A stretch of 64,000 bases of DNA, from contig NC_133652.1 in assembly GCF_009905375.1 (NCBI RefSeq), forward strand, positions 22,001,339 through 22,065,338, written 5' to 3'. Below the pieces are notes generated by a model. That model had not been told where the DNA came from. It ran no database searches and saw only the letters and a program-made list of their open reading frames with translations. How positions within the stretch are numbered: the stretch's first letter is position 1; the number at the start of each line of letters is the position of its first letter. The DNA comes from Apium graveolens (taxonomy: Eukaryota; Streptophyta; Magnoliopsida; Apiales; Apiaceae). The position numbers and the translations under genes are program-made. This document shows positions 33,865 through 45,671 of this stretch, in pieces.

Positions 33865-36760
33865 GCTCCACATAGAGGCTTGGTGAATATATCTACTACT
33901 TGCTATTCTATTGGAACAAAGACCAATTCCACTGTACCAGCCTCTACATGTTCCCTTATGAAATGGTACCTGATACTGTGCTTAGTTATTGAATGCTGCA
34001 CTGGAATTCCTGTCATTGCAATAGCACTTTGATTATCACAATATATAGGAATAGAAGAATAGTCTAACCCATAATCCAGCAGCTGATTTTTCATCCATAG
34101 AATCTGAGCACAACAGTTTCCTACAGCAATGTATTCTGCTTCTGCAGTTGATGTGGAAATTGACTTTTGTTTCTTACTATACCAAGAAACCAATTTTCCA
34201 CCAAAAAATTGGCAGCTTCCAGAAGTACTTTTCTTGTCTATTTTGCATCCTCTGTAGTTAGTTATATATACTGAAGAACCAATATTTAAATCTAATTTGG
34301 TTGCAGTGGCCATGGGAGTTGATGCGTCGAGCAGTCTTGCATTCCAAATCTTTTGAGTAAATTCCAGGTGTATTTGGATTGATTTATGAAGATCCCTTCA
34401 TCAGTCTATTTAACTTGTAACCCCAGAAAATAACTCAATTCTCCCATCATACTCATTTGATACCTGGACAGGCCCTTGGAGCTTACTTAGTCCATAGAGT
34501 GCTTTATCCCGTAAGTAGACATGATCTAGATATTTTGGATCAATGAACCCTGGAGGTTGTTCAACATAAACTTCCTCTTCAAGTTCTCCAATTAGAAATT
34601 CACTCTTCACATCCATTTGGAACACCTTAAACTTCTTGTGAGCAGCATAGACAAGAAAGATTCTTATTGCCTCTAGTCTTGCAACTGGAGCAAATATCTC
34701 ATCATAATCAATGTCTTCTTGTTGTGAGTAACCCTTTGCAACCATTCTTGCTTTATTCCTTGTGATAATTCCCTCACTGTCAGTTTTGTTTCTGAACACC
34801 CACTTTGTGCTAACTACAAATCTATTCTTTGGTCTTGGCACAAGAGTCTAGACTTTGTTCCTTTCAAATTCATTTAGTTCCTTTCAAATTCATTTATTTC
34901 CTCTTGCATTGCTGTGACCCAGTCAGCATCTTGCAAAGCTTCTTCAACCTTCTTAGGTTCAGTTTGAGATAGAAGAGAATGGTAGAGACATTCATTCTGA
35001 GTTGTTTTTCTTGTTCTTACTCTACTGTCAGGGTTTCCAATGATTAAGTCAGGTGTGTGTGACTTAGACCATTTTTTTGCAGATGGAAGTTGACTCCTTG
35101 AAGATGAACCTCCCCCTTGATCCATGAACTCTCTGTTATTTCTTTAATTTATACCACTATTATTTCTGATGCTCCCTCTGAATCAGTGTTCTCATTGTTA
35201 TCAGTATTTGACTCATCAAAATTTGTGGAAGATGAGTCTGATGATCTTTCTACTGATGTTTCTTGAGTTGAATCACTTGTAGTAGTCTCTGGATTTGAGT
35301 CATGTTGCTCCCCCTCAACATACGCTTCAGTGTTAGAAGAATTTCCATTGTTCTGTGAAATCTCAGAGTTTTGAGTGATATCAAGATTTACTGTATCCGA
35401 GTCAGGACTTAAAAATTCAGCATAAGGTACTTCATTTTAAAATCTCAATTTGTCATGGTCATATGCATCTTCTAGACCTGTTATCTTCTTGTCATCAAAA
35501 AATACCTGTATAGATTCATAACTGTTCTTGTTCTCAGATTGTAAACTCTGAAGGCTTTTGTAGATAATCGATATCCCACAAAAATTCCTTCATCAGCTTT
35601 CAGATCAAATTTGGTCAGCTGCTCCAGATGAGTTTTGAGACCAAAACACTTACAACCAAAAATATGAAAGTAATTCAAATTTGGATTCTTTCCCTTCACC
35701 ATCTCAAATGGTGTTTTTCCATGATTGTTGATCAATGTTACATTTTGTGTAAAGCAAGCAGTTTGCACAGCCTCAGCCCAGAAGTAGGTAGGCAATCTTG
35801 CTTCCTCTAGCATGGTTCTTGCATCTTCTATCATAGTTCTTTTCTTTCTTTCAACAACTCCATTATGTTATGGAGTTCCAGGAGCAGAAAACTCTTGTTT
35901 TATCCCCTTGAGTTTGCAGAACTCTTCCATAGAGCTATTCTTGAATTCAATTCCATTATCACTTCTGATGATCTTCACTTTGTATGTTGATCCTTTATCC
36001 AGCACCCTCACATGATCAAGAAGAATGGATGGAGATTCATCCTTGGTGTGCTAAAAACACACATATGTGTATCTTGTATATTCATTAACAATTACGAGTG
36101 CATACCTCTTCTTGGCAGTTGACATAACATTCACTGGACCAAAGAGATCAACATGAAGTAGATGATATGGTTCAAGAATGGAGGATTCAGCTTTACTCTT
36201 GAAAAATATCTTCCTTTGCTTGGCTCTCTGGCATGAATCACATAAGCCATCAGGAGTCAACACTGCATTGGGCAATCCTCTCACAAGTGCATTGATATTG
36301 TTGAACTTGAGATGAGAAAGTCTTTTATGCCAGTTCCAGCTGTCTTCCACAGATGCTCTACTCAGTAGACAAACTTTTGAATTATCAATTCTTGTGTAGA
36401 CCCTGGCTTTCATATAAACTACCATGTCTTACACTAGTCAATATAATCTTTCCATCACACTTACTGACAATTTCACAATGCTCCTTATAAAAATTGACAT
36501 GATAACCTCTGTCACAAAGTTGACTCACACTGATCAGATTATGCTTGAGTCCCGCAACTAGAGCTATATTTTCAATTATGACGTTTCCAATTTTAATTTT
36601 ACCATATCCCAAGATTTTTCCTAAGTTGCCATCTCCATAAGAAACGCTTGGGCCAGCCTTCTACTCAAATTCTGATAGCAGGGATTTATAACCAGTCATG
36701 TGTCCTGAGCACCCACTGTCCAAGACTAGAGCATTCCTCCTGTCACCCTGCAATCATTAA
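33865..36760 (-). pseudogene. pol remnant of element A with deletions in RT and RNase H
   Basis: Pieces on the minus strand cover protease-to-integrase (36612-36385, 36425-36051), integrase core end (35834-35481), linker (35125-34874), RT start (34841-34410) and RNase H (34313-33903). The order matches B. The RT piece jumps from ALYGL straight to a diverged copy of the block that follows the active site, so the YVDD motif is missing. The RNase H piece jumps from NYRG to CKIDKKSTSGS, losing the segment with LTASRPDI. Several frameshifts and stops are also present. The 3' end is cut by element B at 33865. Confidence 0.9.
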
Positions 36761-36766
36761 TTTGAA

Positions 36767-38140
36767 TCAGTCAGTGTTTTTAAGGACCCAGACTTGCTGG
36801 GATTCTTTGTCCTTTATAAGTTTATTAACATATGCAGCAAAAGACTTTTTATCAGAGTTTATGTTAGCATCCTTACTATCAGTATTTATACATGCAGAAA
36901 CAGATTTTGCTTTAATTAAAGAGGGTTTCAGTTTATAATAATCATTATACAAACTGTGATACTCTTTACATGTATAACTAGAATGACAAACACTACAACA
37001 ATGAAAACAAGGACTATGTGGTTTATATCTAATTGTTTTATTCCTAAACTCTGATTTGGAAGAAACATCATTTATCTTTTTATTCTTCTTGCAAGAGTTA
37101 ACAAGATCATTAGTGCTACCACAGTTTGAACAGGTCTTTCTAGGTGCATTAGGCGGAGTTACATAATTTCCATTCTTATTTAACACCTACCTTGACATTC
37201 CTATTTTTCCTAGACCTTTTCCTCTTGTCTTTCGTGTGTAGATCCTTCAGCTTTTTCTTAAGCTGTTTCTGAGTCATTGAACCAATATTTACTGATTTTG
37301 TGTGAACTTGTTCACTCTTATCAGTAATTAAGTTTGATCTAGGTGCTGAGGTTGTACCTTCCTCATGGATTGACTTAACTGTATTAGTAATAGGATTAAA
37401 CTTAATGGTCTTTATTTGTACCTTGTTCAGTTTGACCTTGCTATCAGTTTTTATTGGTTCTATTCTCTCAGTTCCTTTTCCACTTTTCTTATCAGAATTA
37501 GATCTAGCTGAATATCATAATCCTGATCCCCAAAATCTATTCTCTAGAATTTCCTGAGTTGACTTTTCTGAGTTAGTCCAAAGTTTAATGACTTCTTTTT
37601 CTTTTTCTAGCTCCTTCTCTAGATAAGCATATTTTTCTAACAAATTTTCCTTAACATAAACAACATTATCTCTTTCTTTTTGATTTTTTAGCATGGAAAG
37701 CAACTCAATTTCTAGGTGATCATTCCTTTTCTTTAACACATACTTTTCACTCTTGATTCTATTATTCTCTAAGGTTTGATCCCTAAAACTAACATGCAGA
37801 GACTTAAGAAATAATCTTAATTCATAGATAGCATTAGTATCAATAGCAAGAGTAGCCTGAGGTACCTTTAATTCAACATTGTCATCCTCAGTATCAGCCT
37901 TTGTCATGGGAGCATAATTGACTCCATTATCTGAATCTGATGAATCATCCCAGCTTCTCTTCCTTGAGATCAAGGCTTGTTTCTTCTCAGCTCTGGGTTT
38001 TCTACAGTCAGCTGCAAAGTGTCCAATTCGATCATAGTTGTAATATCTCTCTTTTGACTTGTCAAATTTTTCAGATCTGGATTCCTTCCCATCAATATTT
38101 CTCCTGTTGTTCCTCTTATCAGAGTTTGAGGAACTAGAAC
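36767..38140 (-). pseudogene. gag C-terminal half of element A
   Basis: From 38140 (cut by element C) the minus strand codes the end of gag. The first zinc knuckle has lost two cysteines (YYNYDRIGHFAADC: both leading Cys are Tyr). A coiled coil and, after frame changes, a second knuckle with His replaced by Asp (CSNCGSTNDLVNSC) follow. It ends WVLKNTD and TGA at 36767-36769. The upstream half of gag is at 50331-51339. Confidence 0.88.
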
Positions 38141-39495
38141 TGTTAGGTCCCAATTTGTTTGTAGAAGGGGGGGGGGGTTGAATGCAAACAATACCGTTTA
38201 GTCGAATAAAATGCAGAATAAAATTGTGAAACAAAATTCAAGTTAAATAAAACTTTTATTAAACTTGAAAGGTGTTACAACTACGGTATCGGTTACAAGG
38301 GATTAATCTCAAATCAATTATTACAAATCTAGAATAAATTCGACATGAACTTTTTCTATTTTTGTAATTAAAAGATCAAATGCTAAATGCGATTTGAGAT
38401 TAAGTTCTAGGGATTTTAATCCGCTAGATTGATACACAAGAACAAGATAAGTATTTCTAGTTGATTGGATTTAACTTTACAATCTAGAAATTGATCTTGA
38501 AGTTGCAGATGAGATGAAATATTTTTCTGCTCCTTTTTCTTTTGTTCTTGAGTTTTTGTTCTGTTTTTTCGATAGTGAAATAATAGACTTCTGCTCCTTT
38601 TTATCAAACAGCCGAATGTAAACATGTACTGGCATGACAATCTCTTTGGCTAGCAAGACTTTCGGTATGACAAAATTTACAACTAGCAAGACAATTAAAA
38701 TGAGCTAGCAAGACTTTCGGTATGACTATTGATTGTCATACCGATTGTCATATTAGTTCAAATAAATTGTCTTGCTGAATTAATAACAGATTTTAATCTA
38801 AACAGAAATTCTAATAAGACAATTAAATGTATTGGCATGACTTTCGGTATGACTATCAATTGTCATACCGATTGTCATACTAGTTCAAATGAATTGTCTT
38901 GCTGAATTTAAGCAGATTTTAAACCAATTAAAATCTTGTAAATCCTTAATATTAATTCTAAATTAATTAATCAATTTAATTCAATTAATCAATAAATTAA
39001 TCTTTGCAGATATAATTTATTTTCTTAATTAAATTATATGACTTAATTAATTAATAGAGAATTAATACTACCCTGAGCATCATCCATTCTTCTGACAATC
39101 TTCTGAAAGTCACTGAGACTTATGAATCAATTCCGCCACTTCAATGCTGACACTCGATGTACTGTCTGGTTCATGAGTGACTAACTTCCGTGACGTTTCT
39201 TCATGTTTTGACTTTGATATTCTGATTGAATCCTTGTAATAAATGATACCCTGACGAGATCTCTGTCACTTGATTAAATCCACGATCTTGATTTATATCA
39301 CTGAGGCATGATCAAATTCTTGAACTTCTTCCAGTGAATCTTCAAGTCTGCAGATGAACAATGTTTCTTTATTCTTTGACAGATGTTACTTTGTGAGATC
39401 TCTCTGATGATAGATCCACTATTTACTTATTACATTCTTATTTGAGTTGAGTTAAATACTCGAATAAACGAGTAGGCTATGACATATGCCATTCA
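38141..39495 (-). repeat. 3' LTR of element C
   Basis: TGTTAGGTCC to CCATTCA. A poly-G run of 11 near 38167 is 7 in the other LTR. The region 38629-38905 carries words GGTATGACAATC and GCAAGACAATT with their inverses GATTGTCATACC and AATTGTCTTGC. Confidence 0.95.
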
Positions 39496-39509
39496 ATCTC
39501 CCCCTATTT
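39496..39509 (-). other. Polypurine tract of element C
   Basis: AAATAGGGGGAGAT on the minus strand abuts the 3' LTR and is identical to that of element B. Confidence 0.9.
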
Positions 39510-39757
39510 GCTTGTTAGACAATAACAATAAATACCTAGAGGATAACTCAACTAACAAATAAGAAAAAGATATAAACAGTAATGTAAAGTAAATAGCAGA
39601 AAAGTTCTGGATTATATTTAACATTTTCCAGATTCCAAATGAAATTTACAAGTGAATACAAGATAGATGTTCCTCTAGCCTGAACATATAACTACATTAG
39701 ACTATCTTGATTCATAAAGCTCTAATCATATTACATTGAGTTTTGAGCTAATTGACT

Positions 39758-42700
39758 TCAGTTGTCTTCTCTTCTGACTTCACCTTCTTCTAAATCTTGA
39801 AGCAATTCCTTGTCAAAGACACGATCCTTTTCTGAAGTGAAGCTTGCTGGTCTGACTGGTTGAACTCCAACTGACTTCAGCTTATTCTTGAGTTGATTGT
39901 ACCTTTTAACATTCTTTTCACAATAAGCTTGAATCAAGTCAGCAGCTTGAGTCTTCAACATGGATGAATATCCAGCAGTTCTCAAATGATGTTCCATCCA
40001 GACCAGATGCTTAGCTGAGTAGTCTTTAAGAGATTGTACATCTAGCTGACAGATTTGAAGACAATCAGACTTAAAGAATCTCACCTGATGAGGATTGTTG
40101 ACCACTTGAGGACTAGCCCTGCTGGCAAACTCTTTAAGCCTTTCTCGAAGAACTTCATTCAATTCTGAGCTTCTTTTGACTTTGTTTAAAAGAACCCAAA
40201 TCTCTGACAAAGAACGATTCTCAAATAGATGAAGTGACACCTTGAATGATCCTTCACTCTAACAATATACAAAAATGCTCATCTCATTTAGGGATCTATC
40301 AAAAGCAGTTGTGATCCTTGAGACTTCAGTCTTGATAGCATTCATGTACATGTCATTGTTAGGATTTGAGATTTCCAGCTTGTCAAGAAGATGTAAGAAC
40401 TGCCTATCATTGTTAGTGCTCAGCTGAGGCATATCAAGTACTCTCCTAGCTTCATCCCATTTTTCACCAATCTTTAGTCTGACATCTCTTCTCCTTTCTT
40501 GAGCCTTAATGTCATGAAGACGTTGCTTTTGAAGAGTTTCTGTTCTTTGAATGTCTTTTCTCATGTCAATGATCTGAGAGACCTTCTTGAGTTCAGCTTC
40601 TTTTCTTTTCATCTCTGACTGCTCCTTCTGAAATTCTTTCTCAAACATAGGATCCACTTGAGCTTCTTCTTCCCATTCTCCAAAATCACTTTCCTCTTCA
40701 GCTTCAAATAACCCATCTTTATCTTCCTGAACTGGTTCAGTGGGAATGTCAAAAATATCAAAGTCATCCTGTTCTCCACTGTAGTAGACATCATCAGCCT
40801 TTCCTTTGTTTCCAGCAGAGGTATCTTTTTCTTTCCCTTTGGCACTACTCCCTTTCTTCTCCCCCTTAGTTGAGGGATCCTCTACTGACTTTCCTTTGGA
40901 ACCTCCATCACCTCCAGAGCCTGATCCTCCACCAGACGGTCCTTCAAAATAAGTTCTTTGTTCTTCATTAGGGCAATGAGAATTCTTGATCATGAAATAT
41001 AGGTGCTTCATCCCTTCATTGAGATGTTCCATGCCCGTCTCTATCTTTAGAAATCTTGAGGAGTCCAGTGAATGATTCATCTCAACGAGGTCTTCAAGAG
41101 AAGTCATTCTTGTGTGTAGAGAGCAGAAGTTGGATATGTCATCAGCTGATAAAGTTGGAGTGTCCTGAATAGAATTGAGCTTTGGTATTACAGTGGTCTT
41201 TAGATCTGAGATGTCATTCCTTATGATTGCAAGCTGATTGTTGACAGAGGTGGAAGAAGAAGACCGTTCAACCACTTGTGCTTTGAATGCTTGAGCTTCA
41301 GCTTGGCTTTTAGCAAGTTCTTCTTTTAGGGCAGCAATCTGAGCTAACAGGTTTACAGTATCAGTGTCTGTGTGTGCTCTCACCTGAATTTCACTCGTGT
41401 TTGGTTCACTCACCTCACGTGCATATGTTTCTCTCAATATAATTGCTCGTGAGGAGTCTTCCTGTTGCTGTTCTTCTGTACCTGCATTAAAAATCACCCT
41501 AGCCTCTTCAAGAGAGGTCAGTGGTGGTGCAATGGGAATTCGCGAGTCCCGATCCTCAGTCAATACTATCAAATCTTTTGGAATAGATGTCTGAATTGCT
41601 TCAGGGATAGATTGACCGAGTTGCCCTCCACTTTCTCCAGATAAATCTGCGAGTGGAGAATCCCATAAGGGAGCCAGAGGTGTTGGATCTGGGAGGGGAG
41701 AAAATGACTCTATTAAAGATGGCGGAGAGTCAGATTTTCCCTCTGAAGCATGTGACTGCTCTTCTGCCGTAACTATGGAAGGCACTGTAACCGACTCTAC
41801 GTGCACTCCTCGCTGTGTGTCCTGAGTATGATCTGGGGAAGTGTATGGTTCCATTGTGAGTAATGGAATTGTGCTTGACTCAGTACAAGATGCCATGGCC
41901 CTATGACGAATTTCAATAGATGCATCCTGTTGAGAGAATGCCTCTAGTAACTGTTCATTGGCCATTTCAAAGTCCATGTCCTGTTGGGAGGACAAGGATG
42001 GGCTTTCAGATGCCTCAGAATATGTTCTTCTTTTCTTAGGAGGAGGCAGAGCTGAGGGTTCACTCATATTTAACAATGTACTACTTCCTAGTAATCTTCT
42101 GGGTAACATTTTAGACAGTGGGGGAGAGGTTGAGATAGAATGTGACTCTGTGTTTGGCTCTATGACCTGGGATTGAAGCTGTGGTTCTACAACTTTATGG
42201 TCAGCCCTATCAACCACTGGGGGTTTTTCAACAGAAGTAGGAAGGGAGTGAGAGTGAGGAATTACTACCTGTAATGGAAGAGCATCTGATGTTTGAGGAG
42301 CCTGGGTGGCTTGAACCACTGGAGGTTGAGGTTGCTGTTCATGGCCGGGAAGATTGAAAATAGGTAAAGGAATATAAGTGGCCATGAAAGCAGATACAAG
42401 TACTGGAACTTGCATGAATTTGAAGGTTGTGTCTTGGCGAGTGTAAATCTTTTGGCTAACTGGAGGGGGTTCGGTTACTGCAGAGTTAGCAAAAAGGGCT
42501 TTGTGTTCAGGTGTGAGAAGATGATCTGCTATAAGCATGAGAAAATGAGCATAGTAACATGATACCCTACGATTTGTAGAATGATCACGTAAAGCAGAAG
42601 TTAGACGTCTCAAGAGAATGGGAAAAAGTAGTTTGCCAAAATTGATCCTTTGATTGAAAACAACCGCCAGACCAATATACTGCAGAGTGGAAGTGATGTT

Positions 42701-43159
42701 ATGAAAATTGGATTTTGTGCAGTTGGCAAACACTTTGGAAAGTGTATCGAAGAAAATATCCCATTCAGACACCAAATTTGATTTAGAAAGTTTGGTTAAA
42801 TTGATCACCCCCTGATAGTGAATAGCATTGAAAAAATTTGTGATATCATTTTCAGAGGGTAAATTACAGAAATTGTCTAGTGGAAAATTTAACGCACGAT
42901 TGACGACTGTTTCATCAACTACATACTGTGTGTTTGCGACGATGAATGAAAAAGATTTTGAATCATCGGCCACAGTAGAGGTTGTGCAAATCAGTCTAAG
43001 TAGATCGACGTTTAAAATCACATTTGATTTAATAGCAGAGCTAACAATCGAATGGTCATTTAAAAATCTAATCCATGGCTTAAATTTTTCAACATCACAT
43101 TTTTCCGGATTAAAATAACCAACCTGATTATGCGCGACAATTTGGAAATTGAGAGCCAT
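39758..43159 (-). CDS. env-like ORF of element C (amber codon at 40259)
   Basis: The frame is open for 966 codons from ATG 43159 to a TAG at 40259-40261. The same frame continues for 160+ codons to 39758 with matching composition, so the product would be about 1130 residues. Residues 1-260 are the domain shared with B ORF 1 and A (FNLPSENDITNFF, CYYAHFLMLIADHLL). The middle is Pro/Ser/Thr-rich. A coiled coil lies near 620-660 (LLAQIAALKEELAKSQAEAQ). A Gly/Ser/Lys-rich stretch and a strongly charged helix-forming C-terminus follow. No signal peptide or membrane span is visible, so 'envelope' is only a positional name. A TATA box and four hairpins lie upstream. Confidence 0.83.
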
Positions 43160-43635
43160 TTAAAATAATAATAAGACACACGCTTTTCAGAATTTTAAGA
43201 ATAATATTAAGAAAATTCGAATTAATTAAATTAATTTAATAATTCGAATTAAATTAATTATAATCGAAAAATTTAGACAGAAATGTATCTCGTTAAAATT
43301 CTTAACTCACAAACGCAGTTTTGAAAAACCAAAAGACACAAATCAGAAATTAAAATAAAAATAAAAAGTTCAAAATCAACAAACAGAAATTGAATTTGAA
43401 GGGGCAAACTGATATATATAAAAAAAATTTTGAAAATTTTGACAGCACTCCTGTATGTATATATATGTAAGTATATATCACAGGAGTGAAGATTCAGTTT
43501 GCTGAGTAAAAACTCGAGCAAGGAAGGAAGCAGTTCGAAGAGAGAGAAGAGAGAAACTGAAGACAAAAACTGTTCGAATTTTTTTTGAGAAGAAATGAAC
43601 TGTTGAAAATGGTTTAAAACAAAACAAACAAACTC

Positions 43636-43641
43636 CTTTAT
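43636..43641 (-). promoter_or_regulatory. TATA box before env-like ORF, element C
   Basis: The minus strand reads GTCATATAAAGGAGTTTG. The LTR has TTGATAAAAAGGAGCAG at the equivalent place downstream of its motif array, so the AAAGGAG context is shared. A long C/T-rich leader (about 480 bases) leads to the ATG at 43159. Confidence 0.45.
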
Positions 43642-43647
43642 ATGACA

Positions 43648-43975
43648 GCTGGTATGACAATCCTGGATTGTCATACCGATTGTCATACCAGGCAAAAGAA
43701 GGAAAAGAAAAAATCAACAGAAATAAAGGAAATAACAAAATAAACACTGAGTATATATAACTGGTATGACAATCTGATAGTCATACCGATTGTCATACCA
43801 GTATAAAATAAAAGAATATATATATATATATATTGTTTATAACTGGCAAGACAATTGATAGTCATACCGATTGTCTTGCCAGTATAAACTATACTGAAAA
43901 ACACTAATATGACAATTATATAGCGAAATGACTTTCAGCAAGACAATTTCAATTGTCTTGCCGATTGTCATTTTA
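43648..43975. repeat. Four hairpins of the GGTATGACAATC motif upstream of env-like ORF, element C
   Basis: Inverted cassettes lie at about 43650-43692, 43760-43802, 43844-43883 and 43908-43975. Each has a forward word (GGTATGACAATC or GGCAAGACAATT), a short spacer, and two inverse words (GATTGTCATACC or ATTGTCTTGCC). They recur roughly every 100 bases and use the same words as the LTR. Confidence 0.9.
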
Positions 43976-43979
43976 GTAG

Positions 43980-44357
43980 AAATACAATCAAATATGTACA
44001 GACTCTATAAATGTACTGAAATTATATTACAAAATGGTAAAACTGAAATACAGACCTATAATATTTACAGAAACAAAGACAATATATCAGAATTTATTAT
44101 TTTTTATTCCAAAAATAGATTTCTATTGAATTTTAGCAAATAAAATTCATAGAAAAATATTTTTAGAGGAAATAAAATATTCTGAGATATTTTAAATTAA
44201 CAAGTAGGGAAAATAAAAATAGATAAGATAATATATATTACATAGAAATAAGCAAGAAATATGATAAAATGATAAAATAAATTTGCAAATAAATTTTTCA
44301 TTTATGAAAAATTCATTTGTAAATTCATTCAAGAACAGATCACAGATATTAACTAAA
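43980..44357. other. AT-rich spacer between pol and hairpin array, element C
   Basis: Non-coding A-rich sequence; no gene or further motif copy was seen. Confidence 0.5.
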
Positions 44358-45635
44358 TTAATCACTAAAACTATTCAACATGCCCAATTTACCAACTAAT
44401 CTGGTAAATGTGGATTCGTCAAGTGGTTTAGTGAAAATATCTGCTATTTGTTCTTCTGTTGGAACAAAAAATAGTTCAACAGTACCATTCATGACGTGCT
44501 CTCTAATAAAATGATACCTGATGTCAATGTGCTTTGTCCTCGAGTGCTGCACAGGGTTGTTGGTGATGGCTATTGCACTTGTATTGTCACATAAAATAGG
44601 AATCTTGTTCAATACAGAGCCATAGTCTCGTAGTTGGTTCCTAATCCACAAGATCTGAGCACAGCAGCTTCCAGCAGCAATATATTCAGCCTCGGCCGTT
44701 GAGTTGGAAACTGTTTGCTGTTTCTTGCTGTACCATGAGACTAGCCTGCTTCCTAGGAATTGACAACTTCCTGAGGTGCTTTTCCTATCAACAACACTTC
44801 CTGCGTAATCTGAATCTGTATATCCAACAAGGTTAAAACCAGATTCTTTAGGGTACCAAATACCTAGATTTGGTGTTCCCTTAAGATATCTTAAGATTCG
44901 TTTAACAGCAACGAGATGAATATCTCTAGGATCCGCTTGGAACCTTGCACATAAACATGTAGCATACATAATATCTGGTCTACTTGCAGTAAGATAGAGT
45001 AACGAGCCAATCATACCTCTGTAGCTTGTGACATCTACCTTAATAGAGTTTTCACTTGGTCCAAGCTTGACAGCTGTAGTTGATGGAGTCCTTGCTGATG
45101 CAGAATCCTCTAGATTGTACTTTTTGAGGAGTTCCTTGAGATACTTGGATTGACAAATAAATGTTCCATCTAACCTTTGATTTACTTGTAATCCAAGAAA
45201 GAACTTCAGCTCTCCCATCATGCTCATTTCAAACTTGCTGTGCATTAACTTAGCAAATCTCTTACAGAGATTATCATTAGTAGACCCAAATATTATATCA
45301 TCCACATAGACTTGGACTAATATAGTATCCTTCTTATGTGTTTTAGAAAAGAGAGTTTTGTCTATGACACCTCTAATAAAGCTATTTTCAATAAGAAATT
45401 CAGAGAGAGTGTCATACCATTTTCTTGGAGACTGTTTTAGCCCATAGATAGCCTTGAAAAGAAAGAAGACAAAATCCAAATGACCTGGATCTTCAAAACC
45501 AGGAGGTTGCTCTACATATACCTCTTCATCCAGCTTTCCATTCAGAAAGGCGCTCTTGACATCCATTTGATAAACTTTAAAGTTTGAAAATGCTGCGAAT
45601 GCCAGAAATATCCTGATGGCCTCAAGTCTAGCCAC
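44358..45635 (-). CDS. pol, reverse transcriptase and RNase H part, element C
   Basis: The 425 codons are in frame with the integrase segment upstream but separated from it by a TAA at 45672-45674. The RT has [12 protein letters not shown] near residues 22-33 and YVDD at 110-113, with the usual [12 protein letters not shown]. RNase H has [14 protein letters not shown] and ends in [23 protein letters not shown]. The catalytic motifs look intact, so the only visible damage is the upstream stop. Confidence 0.93.
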   Translation of the reverse strand: MARLEAIRIFLAFAAFSNFKVYQMDVKSAFLNGKLDEEVYVEQPPGFEDPGHLDFVFFLFKAIYGLKQSPRKWYDTLSEFLIENSFIRGVIDKTLFSKTHKKDTILVQVYVDDIIFGSTNDNLCKRFAKLMHSKFEMSMMGELKFFLGLQVNQRLDGTFICQSKYLKELLKKYNLEDSASARTPSTTAVKLGPSENSIKVDVTSYRGMIGSLLYLTASRPDIMYATCLCARFQADPRDIHLVAVKRILRYLKGTPNLGIWYPKESGFNLVGYTDSDYAGSVVDRKSTSGSCQFLGSRLVSWYSKKQQTVSNSTAEAEYIAAGSCCAQILWIRNQLRDYGSVLNKIPILCDNTSAIAITNNPVQHSRTKHIDIRYHFIREHVMNGTVELFFVPTEEQIADIFTKPLDESTFTRLVGKLGMLNSFSD

Positions 45636-45671
45636 TGGAGCATAGGTTTCATCATAATCAATGCCTTCAAC

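Noticed and set aside
38416..38689. Small ORFs in the C LTR, repeated at 49245-49518
   Set aside because: They occur twice only because the LTR is duplicated; no domain and they overlap the LTR promoter region.
43273..43747. Minus-strand ORFs of 140 and 89 codons upstream of the C env-like ORF
   Set aside because: They run through the hairpins and the presumed leader; composition is Phe/Leu/Ser-rich, with no similarity between families.
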